Below are positions 8,148 through 14,637 of a stretch of 64,000 nt of DNA, in pieces. The DNA is from Mucilaginibacter sp. 44-25 (GTDB lineage: Bacteria > Bacteroidota > Bacteroidia > Sphingobacteriales > Sphingobacteriaceae): positions 62,001 to 126,000 of the forward strand of contig MKTS01000016.1 of the NCBI GenBank assembly GCA_001898335.1, read 5' to 3'. A program made the position numbers and the translations under genes. The notes under the pieces were generated by a model. It saw only the letters and a list, made by a program, of their open reading frames with translations, did no database searches and had not been told where the DNA came from. Numbering within the stretch: position 1 is the first letter of the stretch; each line of letters opens with the position of its first letter.

Positions 8148-9506
8148 TTAATGCTTATCCCAATTGATCTTCCTCGAGAAATACATGAGCAACGCTACGA
8201 TGATAAACAGGGCGATGGAGCCGATCATCAGTGCCAGGTCTTCCAGTTGAATAATGACGAAGATGAACAGGTAAATGACAGACAGGATGACCGCGAATAA
8301 ACCCGCAGCCGCTTTATTTTTAAGCAACGATGCGATGAATACCGACACCAGGCCAATTGTAGCTGCTGAAGCGATGATGTAAGCCAGATTATACCCCATT
8401 TGCTCCGAGAAGGAAAGCAGCAGCGTGTAGTAGATCACCAAAGCCGCTCCTATCAGGGCGTAATTAAACGGATGTATCCTTTGCTTGCGGATAACCTCTG
8501 TTAAAAAGAGCGAAACAAACGTGAGCAACACAATAAGAATGGCGTATTTACTGGTGCGGGTAACCTTTTGGTACTGGTCTACCGGCAGGCGAAGCTTTAA
8601 TCCGAAAGAAGCGTTAGCCAGTTTGCTCTCATCGGTAAGTAAGTTATTATCAACCACCCATTGCTGCGGATAGGGGCGGTTATAGTAAAGCATGCGCCAG
8701 TGGGCTTTAAATCCGGCAGTGTCCATCCGGCGTTCATCGGGCAGGTAGCGGCCATCAAAGCTCGGCGTACGCCAGTTGCCCTTTACCGATACATCGGTAG
8801 TTTTACCCAAATGCATAAAATGAAGCTCCTGGCTGCCTTTAAGATCGAGCGTAAAATCAAACGCAAAGCCGGCTTCTTTTACCGTACCCAAATTTATGTT
8901 GGCCTGTAACCCGTTGTTAAAAACAGGGTGAGCCATAAAGGTAGGCTCGGCACTGACGTGCTGCCCCGCCGCGTTGATGACCGGATTATTTTTTAAACCT
9001 TTAAGATCAGATATGCTAAACTCCAAACGGGCCTTATCCCACAAAGGCTGATCGGCTGTCAAAGATAGTGCGGCCAGATCAGGCCTGGCGAAGTTACCGC
9101 TAACTTTAACCTGCGAGTTATACACCACCGCGTCAAACATTCCCCGGTGCAACTGGTCTGCTTTTACCGCGGCATCCATCTTCAGGTGCTCGGGCAGCAG
9201 GTACAGGTTTTCGGTTATCTCTTTAGTGATCTCTTTCTTATCACTGTCAATGGCTTTTATAAAGCGTTTGTAGGGCACTACCAGTACGGGGCCTTTAATG
9301 GTTTGGTCGCCCGACCAGCTATCGGCTATCTCCTTTACTACTGCCGACTGCCTTGCCGAGCGCTCAAATATCAGGTCATTTATTAGGGCCGACGGTATCA
9401 GCAGCACCAATATTAAAAATCCAATAAATACCAGCTTAACAGTAACCGACTCCTGGAGCCAGTTCATAAATCCTCTGATAGCGGATGGTTGTTGTTCGTT
9501 AATCAT
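8148..9506 (-). CDS. creD: CreD-family inner membrane protein
   Basis: A 452-residue membrane protein of the CreD/CbrC-linked family, whose role is still vague; E. coli CreD is tied to envelope stress and colicin tolerance. ATG 9506 (MINEQQPSAIRGF) is preferred because an upstream ATG at 9530 would lie in the operator. There is one N-terminal membrane segment (about 20-42), a large periplasmic domain (about 45-310) containing IKGPVLVVPYKRF, and six C-terminal segments (about 325-445). A palindrome matching the one upstream of 10488 lies directly before the start, so the winged-helix regulator at 9560 probably controls it. Confidence 0.9.
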   Translation of the reverse strand: MINEQQPSAIRGFMNWLQESVTVKLVFIGFLILVLLIPSALINDLIFERSARQSAVVKEIADSWSGDQTIKGPVLVVPYKRFIKAIDSDKKEITKEITENLYLLPEHLKMDAAVKADQLHRGMFDAVVYNSQVKVSGNFARPDLAALSLTADQPLWDKARLEFSISDLKGLKNNPVINAAGQHVSAEPTFMAHPVFNNGLQANINLGTVKEAGFAFDFTLDLKGSQELHFMHLGKTTDVSVKGNWRTPSFDGRYLPDERRMDTAGFKAHWRMLYYNRPYPQQWVVDNNLLTDESKLANASFGLKLRLPVDQYQKVTRTSKYAILIVLLTFVSLFLTEVIRKQRIHPFNYALIGAALVIYYTLLLSFSEQMGYNLAYIIASAATIGLVSVFIASLLKNKAAAGLFAVILSVIYLFIFVIIQLEDLALMIGSIALFIIVALLMYFSRKINWDKH

Positions 9507-9516
9507 ATTTAAAAGT

Positions 9517-9533
9517 ACTTTGTATTTCAAAGT
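9517..9533. promoter_or_regulatory. Predicted operator of the winged-helix regulator, copy 1 (creD)
   Basis: ACTTTG and CAAAGT are separated by five bases, 10 bases upstream of the creD start. Together with the flanking AAAAGT it matches the site at 10497-10513 almost base for base. Its closeness to the start codon suggests it covers the core promoter or initiation region. Confidence 0.6.
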
Positions 9534-9559
9534 TTATGGGTAAAAAAATATAGCTTTCC

Positions 9560-9859
9560 TTATTTCTGTTGTTTTATAATCTGCTCCAACGCGTCCAAAT
9601 GCTGCTTAAAGGCAAGTTTACCCTGCTCGCTGGCTGCGTAGTTAGTATTGGGCTTGCGCCCTAAAAATGATTTATGCACGGTTATATATTGCTCTTTCTC
9701 CAAAGCTTTAAGGTGCGATGCCAGGTTACCGTCGGTAACGTCCAGCAGCTCCTTAAGCGAGTTAAAGTCGTAACGCTCGTTTACCACCAGGATGCTCATG
9801 ATCTGGAGCCTCAGACGGTTCTCAAACGCTTTGTCGAGTTTTTCAAATGGAAGTTTCAC
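9560..9859 (-). CDS. Winged-helix transcriptional regulator
   Basis: A 99-residue DNA-binding protein of the small winged-helix type seen next to creD in Bacteroidota (PF13601-like; ArsR/MarR relatives). The HTH covers about residues 13-60: IMSILVVNERYDFNSLKELL, then the recognition helix DGNLASHLKALEKE, then a wing KSFLGRKPNTNYAAS. No sensor domain is present. It overlaps the upstream membrane-protein gene by four bases (translational coupling). The two identical palindromes before that gene and before creD are its likely targets, suggesting autoregulation. Confidence 0.88.
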   Translation of the reverse strand: MKLPFEKLDKAFENRLRLQIMSILVVNERYDFNSLKELLDVTDGNLASHLKALEKEQYITVHKSFLGRKPNTNYAASEQGKLAFKQHLDALEQIIKQQK

Positions 9860-10488
9860 CGGTCGTATTTAAAGTACATCACGCTGCCGTAAACAATGTG
9901 CAGCAAACCAAACCCAATAACCCAAAAAATTAAGCCGTAGCCCGGCATAATAGCGGCCAGCAAACCTAACAATATATCAGAGATACCTAAATAGTGAATA
10001 TCCTTAAAAGTGATGCTGCTGGCATTGATTAAAGCCAGCCCATAAAAAATAAGCGATGCCGGGGCTACCACGCCGAAGTACCCACGCCAAATGAGTATCA
10101 GTATCAGTGCCCCGCCAGTAAACAACGGCACGCACATATTGTACAATAATTGCCTGCTGGTACGCCCCCAAACGCTTTGGCCTTTTTGTTTGGCTTTACG
10201 AATGGTTAATATAATGCCTGTAGTTACCGATGCGATTAAAACGCCTAAAGCAATACCTATCAATTTGATCAAGCGCTCTGGCGAAGCCGGAACATTTTCA
10301 ATCACATAATCGCGGTAGCTGAACAAACCGCCTGTACCATAAACAATGGTATAAGCCCATACCGCGCCTATTAACGCGTAAATACCCGCCAGCACACCGC
10401 TGAGGCCGCTCAGCGAAATAAATTTTGATGAACGCTCCATCATGCTGCGGATAGAGGTCAGGTCGTTTTGGATATCGTTTTCTTTCAC
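9856..10488 (-). CDS. Integral membrane protein, co-transcribed with its regulator
   Basis: A 210-residue protein from a GTG start (10488; MKENDIQNDLTSIRSMMERSSK). The soluble N-terminal helix of about 20 residues is followed by roughly six hydrophobic segments (about 25-45, 70-92, 110-130, 138-152, 162-178 and 182-202). No known catalytic motif is seen. It heads an operon with the winged-helix regulator (4-base overlap). This pairing of a membrane protein with a winged-helix regulator is common in Bacteroidota, and the membrane protein may be the sensor or the controlled output. Confidence 0.75.
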   Translation of the reverse strand: MKENDIQNDLTSIRSMMERSSKFISLSGLSGVLAGIYALIGAVWAYTIVYGTGGLFSYRDYVIENVPASPERLIKLIGIALGVLIASVTTGIILTIRKAKQKGQSVWGRTSRQLLYNMCVPLFTGGALILILIWRGYFGVVAPASLIFYGLALINASSITFKDIHYLGISDILLGLLAAIMPGYGLIFWVIGFGLLHIVYGSVMYFKYDR

Positions 10489-10496
10489 TTAAAAGT

Positions 10497-10513
10497 ACTT
10501 TGATATTCAAAGT
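10497..10513. promoter_or_regulatory. Predicted operator, copy 2 (upstream of the regulator operon)
   Basis: ACTTTG and CAAAGT flank five bases, extending to a 7-bp arm version (ACTTTGA/TCAAAGT). It lies 8 bases upstream of the GTG start. The preceding AAAAGT is shared with copy 1. Confidence 0.6.
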
Positions 10514-10555
10514 AAATGAATAAAAAGATAGCTTCCAAATAAAATTTATTAAAAT

Positions 10556-11134
10556 TTAAACCTGTATAGCGGCTTTCACCAAATAAGGCAATATCTCTTT
10601 CTGGAAGGAAACAAAATTCTTGCGCACATCGCTATCGCTTACCGAGGTGAACGCGAAGCTGAACACGATGTTTTTGCTGCATTTGATGAGGAAGCGGATG
10701 CGCTGCTGGTAGTTTTGGCCGGGCTGTGCCCCTACGCCCTGGGTAAAGGAATGTACCAGGAGTTCTTCCAGTTCGTTAGAGAGGTTTTTTAGAAATTCCT
10801 GCGAGTTGGTACTTTCGCGGATAAAATCCCAGCCGATAAATTCATTACAAACCGTATAGGAAAGGCGGCAGGTTTTCATGATGAGGTTGCTGAGGTGGCT
10901 TTCCTCATCCAGTTCGTTCGTATTGGCTATCAGTTCGTCAACACTTACCTGTATATAATCCATCAACAGCACATGCAATACTTCTTCTTTGCTGTTAAAG
11001 TATTTGTAAATAGTGGCTTTGGCTATTTTGGCGCGTTTGGCAATTTCGTTTACACTTGTTTTATGGTACCCGAATTTACGGAACAGATCCTGCGCTGCGC
11101 GCTTAATGCTTTCTTTAATTTTATCGGCTTCCAT
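10556..11134 (-). CDS. TetR/AcrR family transcriptional regulator
   Basis: A 192-residue one-component repressor. The N-terminal HTH (about residues 6-50) reads AAQDLFRKFGYHKTSVNEIA then KRAKIAKATIYKYFNSKEEV, the classic TetR pattern. The C-terminal helical domain binds an unknown ligand. It starts 3 bases after the stop of the Rieske-like lipoprotein gene, so it is the last gene of the antitoxin-toxin-pheS-lipoprotein-tetR run on the minus strand. No target operator was identified. Confidence 0.92.
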   Translation of the reverse strand: MEADKIKESIKRAAQDLFRKFGYHKTSVNEIAKRAKIAKATIYKYFNSKEEVLHVLLMDYIQVSVDELIANTNELDEESHLSNLIMKTCRLSYTVCNEFIGWDFIRESTNSQEFLKNLSNELEELLVHSFTQGVGAQPGQNYQQRIRFLIKCSKNIVFSFAFTSVSDSDVRKNFVSFQKEILPYLVKAAIQV

Positions 11135-11137
11135 TAA

Positions 11138-11551
11138 TCAGTTTGAAACAAATATCTCAAATTGCGTGGTATTTACAAGATAAGCACGCAGATATTTGGT
11201 GGCAGGCGCCTTAACAGGCCCGCCGTCTTCCAGCGAAAACTTGGATCCGCTGCAAGGGTCGGTAACGGTGATGCCATTAGTATCAATGTTTACCGCGCAT
11301 TGTTTTTCGGGCTGATAGCTGCTGCAACGGTCATATGAGGCATAGCTGCCGTCGATACGGCGATAGATGATGATACCCGCTACCCCTACTCCAGAAATAG
11401 TTACCGCGCCGCCGGGGGCGTTAAGCGCCTGTACCCTTGGGTCGGTTTTCGGTATCCGGAAGTTTACCGGCACGCTGGGCACCACGCTACCGGTTTTAGC
11501 GCACGCGCATAGCAGCACGCACAACAAAACCGGTAGCAGTAAACGCCTCAT
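11138..11551 (-). CDS. Lipoprotein with Rieske-like fold but missing cluster ligands
   Basis: A 137-residue protein from ATG 11551 (MRRLLLPVLLCVLLCACAK) with a type II signal peptide. The C-terminal half follows the Rieske layout (CSSYQPEKQC, then DPCSGSKFSLEDGGPVKAPA), matching the usual C-x-H ... CPCHGSxFDLxDGxVxxxPA spacing. However, the ligand His residues are replaced (Ser in PCSGSKF; no CxH in the first box). It therefore should not hold a 2Fe-2S cluster, though two cysteines remain and might form the conserved disulfide. It begins one base after pheS ends and is probably co-transcribed. Confidence 0.75.
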   Translation of the reverse strand: MRRLLLPVLLCVLLCACAKTGSVVPSVPVNFRIPKTDPRVQALNAPGGAVTISGVGVAGIIIYRRIDGSYASYDRCSSYQPEKQCAVNIDTNGITVTDPCSGSKFSLEDGGPVKAPATKYLRAYLVNTTQFEIFVSN

Positions 11552-11552
11552 G

Positions 11553-12587
11553 TTATATAATATCAGTTTGGAACTGTTTAAGGAAACGCACATCGTTTTC
11601 AGAGAACAGGCGCAGGTCGCGGATCACATATTTGAGGTTGGTGATGCGCTCTATACCCATACCAAAGGCAAAGCCGGTGTATTTTTTACTGTCGATACCG
11701 CAATTTTCCAGCACGTTAGGGTCAACCATGCCGCAACCTAAAATTTCTACCCAGCCGGTGTATTTACACATATTACAGCCATCGCCTTTACAAATGGTGC
11801 AAGAGATATCCATCTCTGCAGATGGCTCTGTGAACGGGAAATACGACGGGCGGAAACGCACTTTGGTACCCTCACCGTAAAGTTCCTGCACAAAGTGGAA
11901 AAGCGTTTGCTTCAGATCAGCAAAGGAAACATTCTCATCCACATATAAACCCTCTACCTGGTGGAAGAAGCAATGCGCACGGGCGGATATGGCCTCGTTA
12001 CGGTAAACGCGGCCCGGCATAATGGCACGGAACGGCGGTCTACCGTTCTCCATCATACGTACCTGTACCGATGAAGTATGGGTACGCAGGGCAATATCGT
12101 CGCTGCCATCGCCTTTGCGGATGAAGAAGGTATCTTGCATATCGCGCGCCGGGTGTTCCTGCGGGAAGTTAAGTGCCGAAAAGTTATGCCAGTCGTCTTC
12201 AATCTCCGGGCCTTCGGCCACCACGAAACCTAAACGTTTAAAGATATCGATGATCTCGTTACGCACCAATGATAGCGGGTGGCGCGAACCAACCTCAAAG
12301 CCATCGCCGGGTAAAGTAAGGTCGAGCCCTAAGTCCTGGGTTTTAGCGCCGGAGTCTAACCCTTCTTTAAGCTCGGCATATTTAGCTTCGGCCGTTTGCT
12401 TGAACTGGTTAAGCACCTTGCCGAAAACACGCTTTTCTTCCGGCCCAACGGTTTTAAATTCTTCAAAAAGGTCTTTTATTAAACCTTTGGTGCCCAAATA
12501 CTTTATGCGGAAGGCCTCCAGTTCGTCGGCGTTAGCCGGCGAAAAGGCCTGAATATCGGCCGTATATTGATCTATTTTTTCTTGCAT
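11553..12587 (-). CDS. pheS: Phenylalanyl-tRNA synthetase alpha subunit
   Basis: Catalytic subunit of the alpha2-beta2 enzyme that charges tRNA-Phe. It has 344 residues. The N-terminal coiled-coil spans about 1-85. Class II motif 2 lies in MPGRVYRNEAISARAHCFFHQ (about 190-210). The phenylalanine pocket lies in the region FGMGIERITNLKY (near 315). Its ATG shares one base with the TAA of the PIN toxin gene (TAATG), so translation is likely coupled to the toxin-antitoxin pair upstream. pheT is not in the window. Confidence 0.96.
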   Translation of the reverse strand: MQEKIDQYTADIQAFSPANADELEAFRIKYLGTKGLIKDLFEEFKTVGPEEKRVFGKVLNQFKQTAEAKYAELKEGLDSGAKTQDLGLDLTLPGDGFEVGSRHPLSLVRNEIIDIFKRLGFVVAEGPEIEDDWHNFSALNFPQEHPARDMQDTFFIRKGDGSDDIALRTHTSSVQVRMMENGRPPFRAIMPGRVYRNEAISARAHCFFHQVEGLYVDENVSFADLKQTLFHFVQELYGEGTKVRFRPSYFPFTEPSAEMDISCTICKGDGCNMCKYTGWVEILGCGMVDPNVLENCGIDSKKYTGFAFGMGIERITNLKYVIRDLRLFSENDVRFLKQFQTDII

Positions 12588-13003
12588 TATAGTTGTCTCA
12601 AAAATTGTTCGGCAGTTAATACCGGTATGTCAAATCGCTTGTAATGCTTAGTATTTCTCGTAATTATCAGGTCGCAATTATTTTTATTGGCTATCTGATA
12701 TTGTACTGTATCTTCAAAATCTACATGTTCGCTACTTAAAGCCAACTTCACATGCTCTTCATCGAAAGAAATTATCGTAATTAACTTTGATAACACTCTT
12801 AATTGCTCTTTAGCGATATTTCTGTCGAAGTATTTAGCTATCAAATAATGTAAGTTAGCAAATACCAGAGCCGACGTGTAGATAGCAAACGATTTTGTTT
12901 TGGCCTCTTGAAAGAGCATTTTACTAAACTTGTTAAAAGGGTCTCTTTCCAGCATCATATCAAGTATGATGTCGCTATCAACAAAAACGGTCTTATAGGT
13001 CAT
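12587..13003 (-). CDS. PIN-domain ribonuclease toxin
   Basis: A 138-residue PIN-fold protein, predicted to cut RNA with metal held by acidic residues. The visible acids are FVDSDIILDMMLERDPF (Asp8/Asp10 and Asp/Glu near 14-18), DFEDTVQYQIA (Asp97 and Asp100 region) and IITRNTKHY (near 115-123), in the usual order. It overlaps the antitoxin by 11 bases and its stop codon overlaps the pheS start. Its AT-rich codons differ from the neighbouring GC-richer genes, which suggests acquisition. The exact RNA target is unknown. Confidence 0.88.
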   Translation of the reverse strand: MTYKTVFVDSDIILDMMLERDPFNKFSKMLFQEAKTKSFAIYTSALVFANLHYLIAKYFDRNIAKEQLRVLSKLITIISFDEEHVKLALSSEHVDFEDTVQYQIANKNNCDLIITRNTKHYKRFDIPVLTAEQFLRQL

Positions 13004-13274
13004 ATTTCTCTTTTAAGTACTCATACTTACAATCCCATATATTAACATCATCCGGAACTTTACCTTTTAATATACCGGATAGTGCTTTAATATCGTCAGA
13101 GAATTCCATTTTCTCATATTTTTCCAACAGCGGATCTTTTTTTAATTCAGTTTTAGAAAACTCGTTAAGCAGCTTTTTAAAAAGCTTAGATACGCTTATG
13201 TTATTGTTGGATGCGAGCCTTTTAGCGAGTGCTACTGTATCATCATCTGCACTCAATGTCAATTTTGTAGCCAT
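12993..13274 (-). CDS. Antitoxin of the PIN pair (DUF6364-like)
   Basis: A 93-residue protein with an N-terminal ribbon-helix-helix-like segment (MATKLTLSADDDTVALAKRLA, then a second helix SVSKLFKKLLNEF). This is the arrangement of DUF6364-type antitoxins in Bacteroidota. The C-terminal part, rich in charged residues, would wrap the toxin. As usual it precedes the toxin and probably represses its own promoter. Two TACGTA sites flanking the -7 element are the likely operators. Confidence 0.85.
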   Translation of the reverse strand: MATKLTLSADDDTVALAKRLASNNNISVSKLFKKLLNEFSKTELKKDPLLEKYEKMEFSDDIKALSGILKGKVPDDVNIWDCKYEYLKEKYDL

Positions 13275-13287
13275 AGCAATTAATTTA

Positions 13288-13316
13288 TACGTACAAATAT
13301 AAAAAATTAATACGTA
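13288..13316 (-). promoter_or_regulatory. Toxin-antitoxin promoter with paired TACGTA operators
   Basis: The minus strand holds TATATTTG (plus 13294-13301), an exact -7 element, 19 bases upstream of the antitoxin start. Palindromic TACGTA hexamers lie on both sides, at 13288-13293 and 13311-13316, 23 bases apart (about two helical turns). Each is preceded by A. This fits cooperative binding of a ribbon-helix-helix antitoxin. Confidence 0.6.
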
Positions 13317-13317
13317 A

Positions 13318-14508
13318 CTATTTCAATACCCCCAACTCCTTGCCCACTTTGGTAAAAGCGGCAATGGCTTTATCCAGGTGATGCACATCATGCGCGGCCG
13401 AAATTTGTACACGTATGCGCGCCTTCCCCTGTGGCACTACCGGGTAGTAAAAACCAATTACATAGATACCTTCATCCAGCATTTTGGCGGCAAACTCCTG
13501 TGCCAGTTTGGCATCATAAAGCATTACCGGTACTATGGGGTGTACGCCCGGTTTAATATCAAAACCTGCCGCGGTCATTTTCTCACGGAAATATTTGGTA
13601 TTGCTTTCCAGTTTATCGCGCAGGTCGGTAGTTTCGCTTAGCATATCCAGTACTGCAATAGACGCACCGGTAATAGCTGGGGCCAAAGTGTTACTGAACA
13701 GATATGGCCTTGAACGCTGGCGCAGCATATCAATGATCTCTTTACGGCCCGATGTAAACCCGCCCGACGCGCCACCCAAAGCTTTACCCAAGGTACCGGT
13801 AATAATGTCAATTTTACCCATTACATTGTGGTGCTCGTGCGTACCGCGGCCGGTTTTACCCATAAAACCGCTGCAATGGCTTTCGTCTATCATCACCAGG
13901 GCGTTGTACTGTTCGGCCAGCGCGCAAATTTTATCCAACTGCGCTATGGTACCATCCATAGAGAAAGCGCCATCGGTAACAATAATACGGTGGCGGAGTT
14001 CCTTTGTAGCTTTCAGCTTTTCTTCCAGGTCGGCCATATCATCGTGTTTATAGCGGTGGCGCTGTGCCTTGCAAAGGCGCACCCCATCAATAATAGAAGC
14101 GTGATTCAGCTCGTCGGAGATGATGGCGTCCTGCTCATTAAACAGGGGTTCAAAAACACCACCGTTGGCATCAAAAGCCGCGGCATAAAGTATGGTATCT
14201 TCCGTACCTAAAAACTCGGCTATCTTTTGTTCCAGTTGTTTGTGAATATCCTGCGTACCGCAAATGAACCTTACTGATGACAAGCCGTAGCCGTGCGTAT
14301 CCATGGCATCTTTAGCAGCATGTACCACTTTGGCGTTGCCGGATAAGCCCAGGTAATTATTAGCGCAAAAGTTAATTACTTCTTTACCGCCCTGCACTGT
14401 AATATCGGCACCCTGGGGTGAGGTAATGATACGTTCCTTTTTGTATAGGCCGGCAGCCTCAATGTCAGCAAGTTCTTTTTGTAAAACCGGTTGCAGTGTA
14501 TTGTACAT
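13318..14508 (-). CDS. kbl: Glycine C-acetyltransferase (2-amino-3-ketobutyrate CoA ligase)
   Basis: A PLP enzyme that splits 2-amino-3-oxobutanoate with CoA into glycine and acetyl-CoA, the second step of threonine breakdown. It has 396 residues. Family marks are VINFCANNYLGLSGN (near 45), DELNHASIIDGVRL (near 135), DESHCSGFMGKTGRG (near 210) and the Schiff-base lysine in TGTLGKALGGASGG (near 240). The close relatives AONS and SPT are excluded mainly by the NFCANNYLG wording and length. The partner threonine dehydrogenase gene is not in the window. Confidence 0.93.
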   Translation of the reverse strand: MYNTLQPVLQKELADIEAAGLYKKERIITSPQGADITVQGGKEVINFCANNYLGLSGNAKVVHAAKDAMDTHGYGLSSVRFICGTQDIHKQLEQKIAEFLGTEDTILYAAAFDANGGVFEPLFNEQDAIISDELNHASIIDGVRLCKAQRHRYKHDDMADLEEKLKATKELRHRIIVTDGAFSMDGTIAQLDKICALAEQYNALVMIDESHCSGFMGKTGRGTHEHHNVMGKIDIITGTLGKALGGASGGFTSGRKEIIDMLRQRSRPYLFSNTLAPAITGASIAVLDMLSETTDLRDKLESNTKYFREKMTAAGFDIKPGVHPIVPVMLYDAKLAQEFAAKMLDEGIYVIGFYYPVVPQGKARIRVQISAAHDVHHLDKAIAAFTKVGKELGVLK

Positions 14509-14637
14509 GTTATTTTGTTTAAAGCCGTAAAATTAGGAATTAACAAGCAATTGAACTTTACCATGGCAACATTTTATATTTATATAGCGCAAAACAAACA
14601 TTTAACACTTATTTTATATTATGTAGGAAAATTTCCC

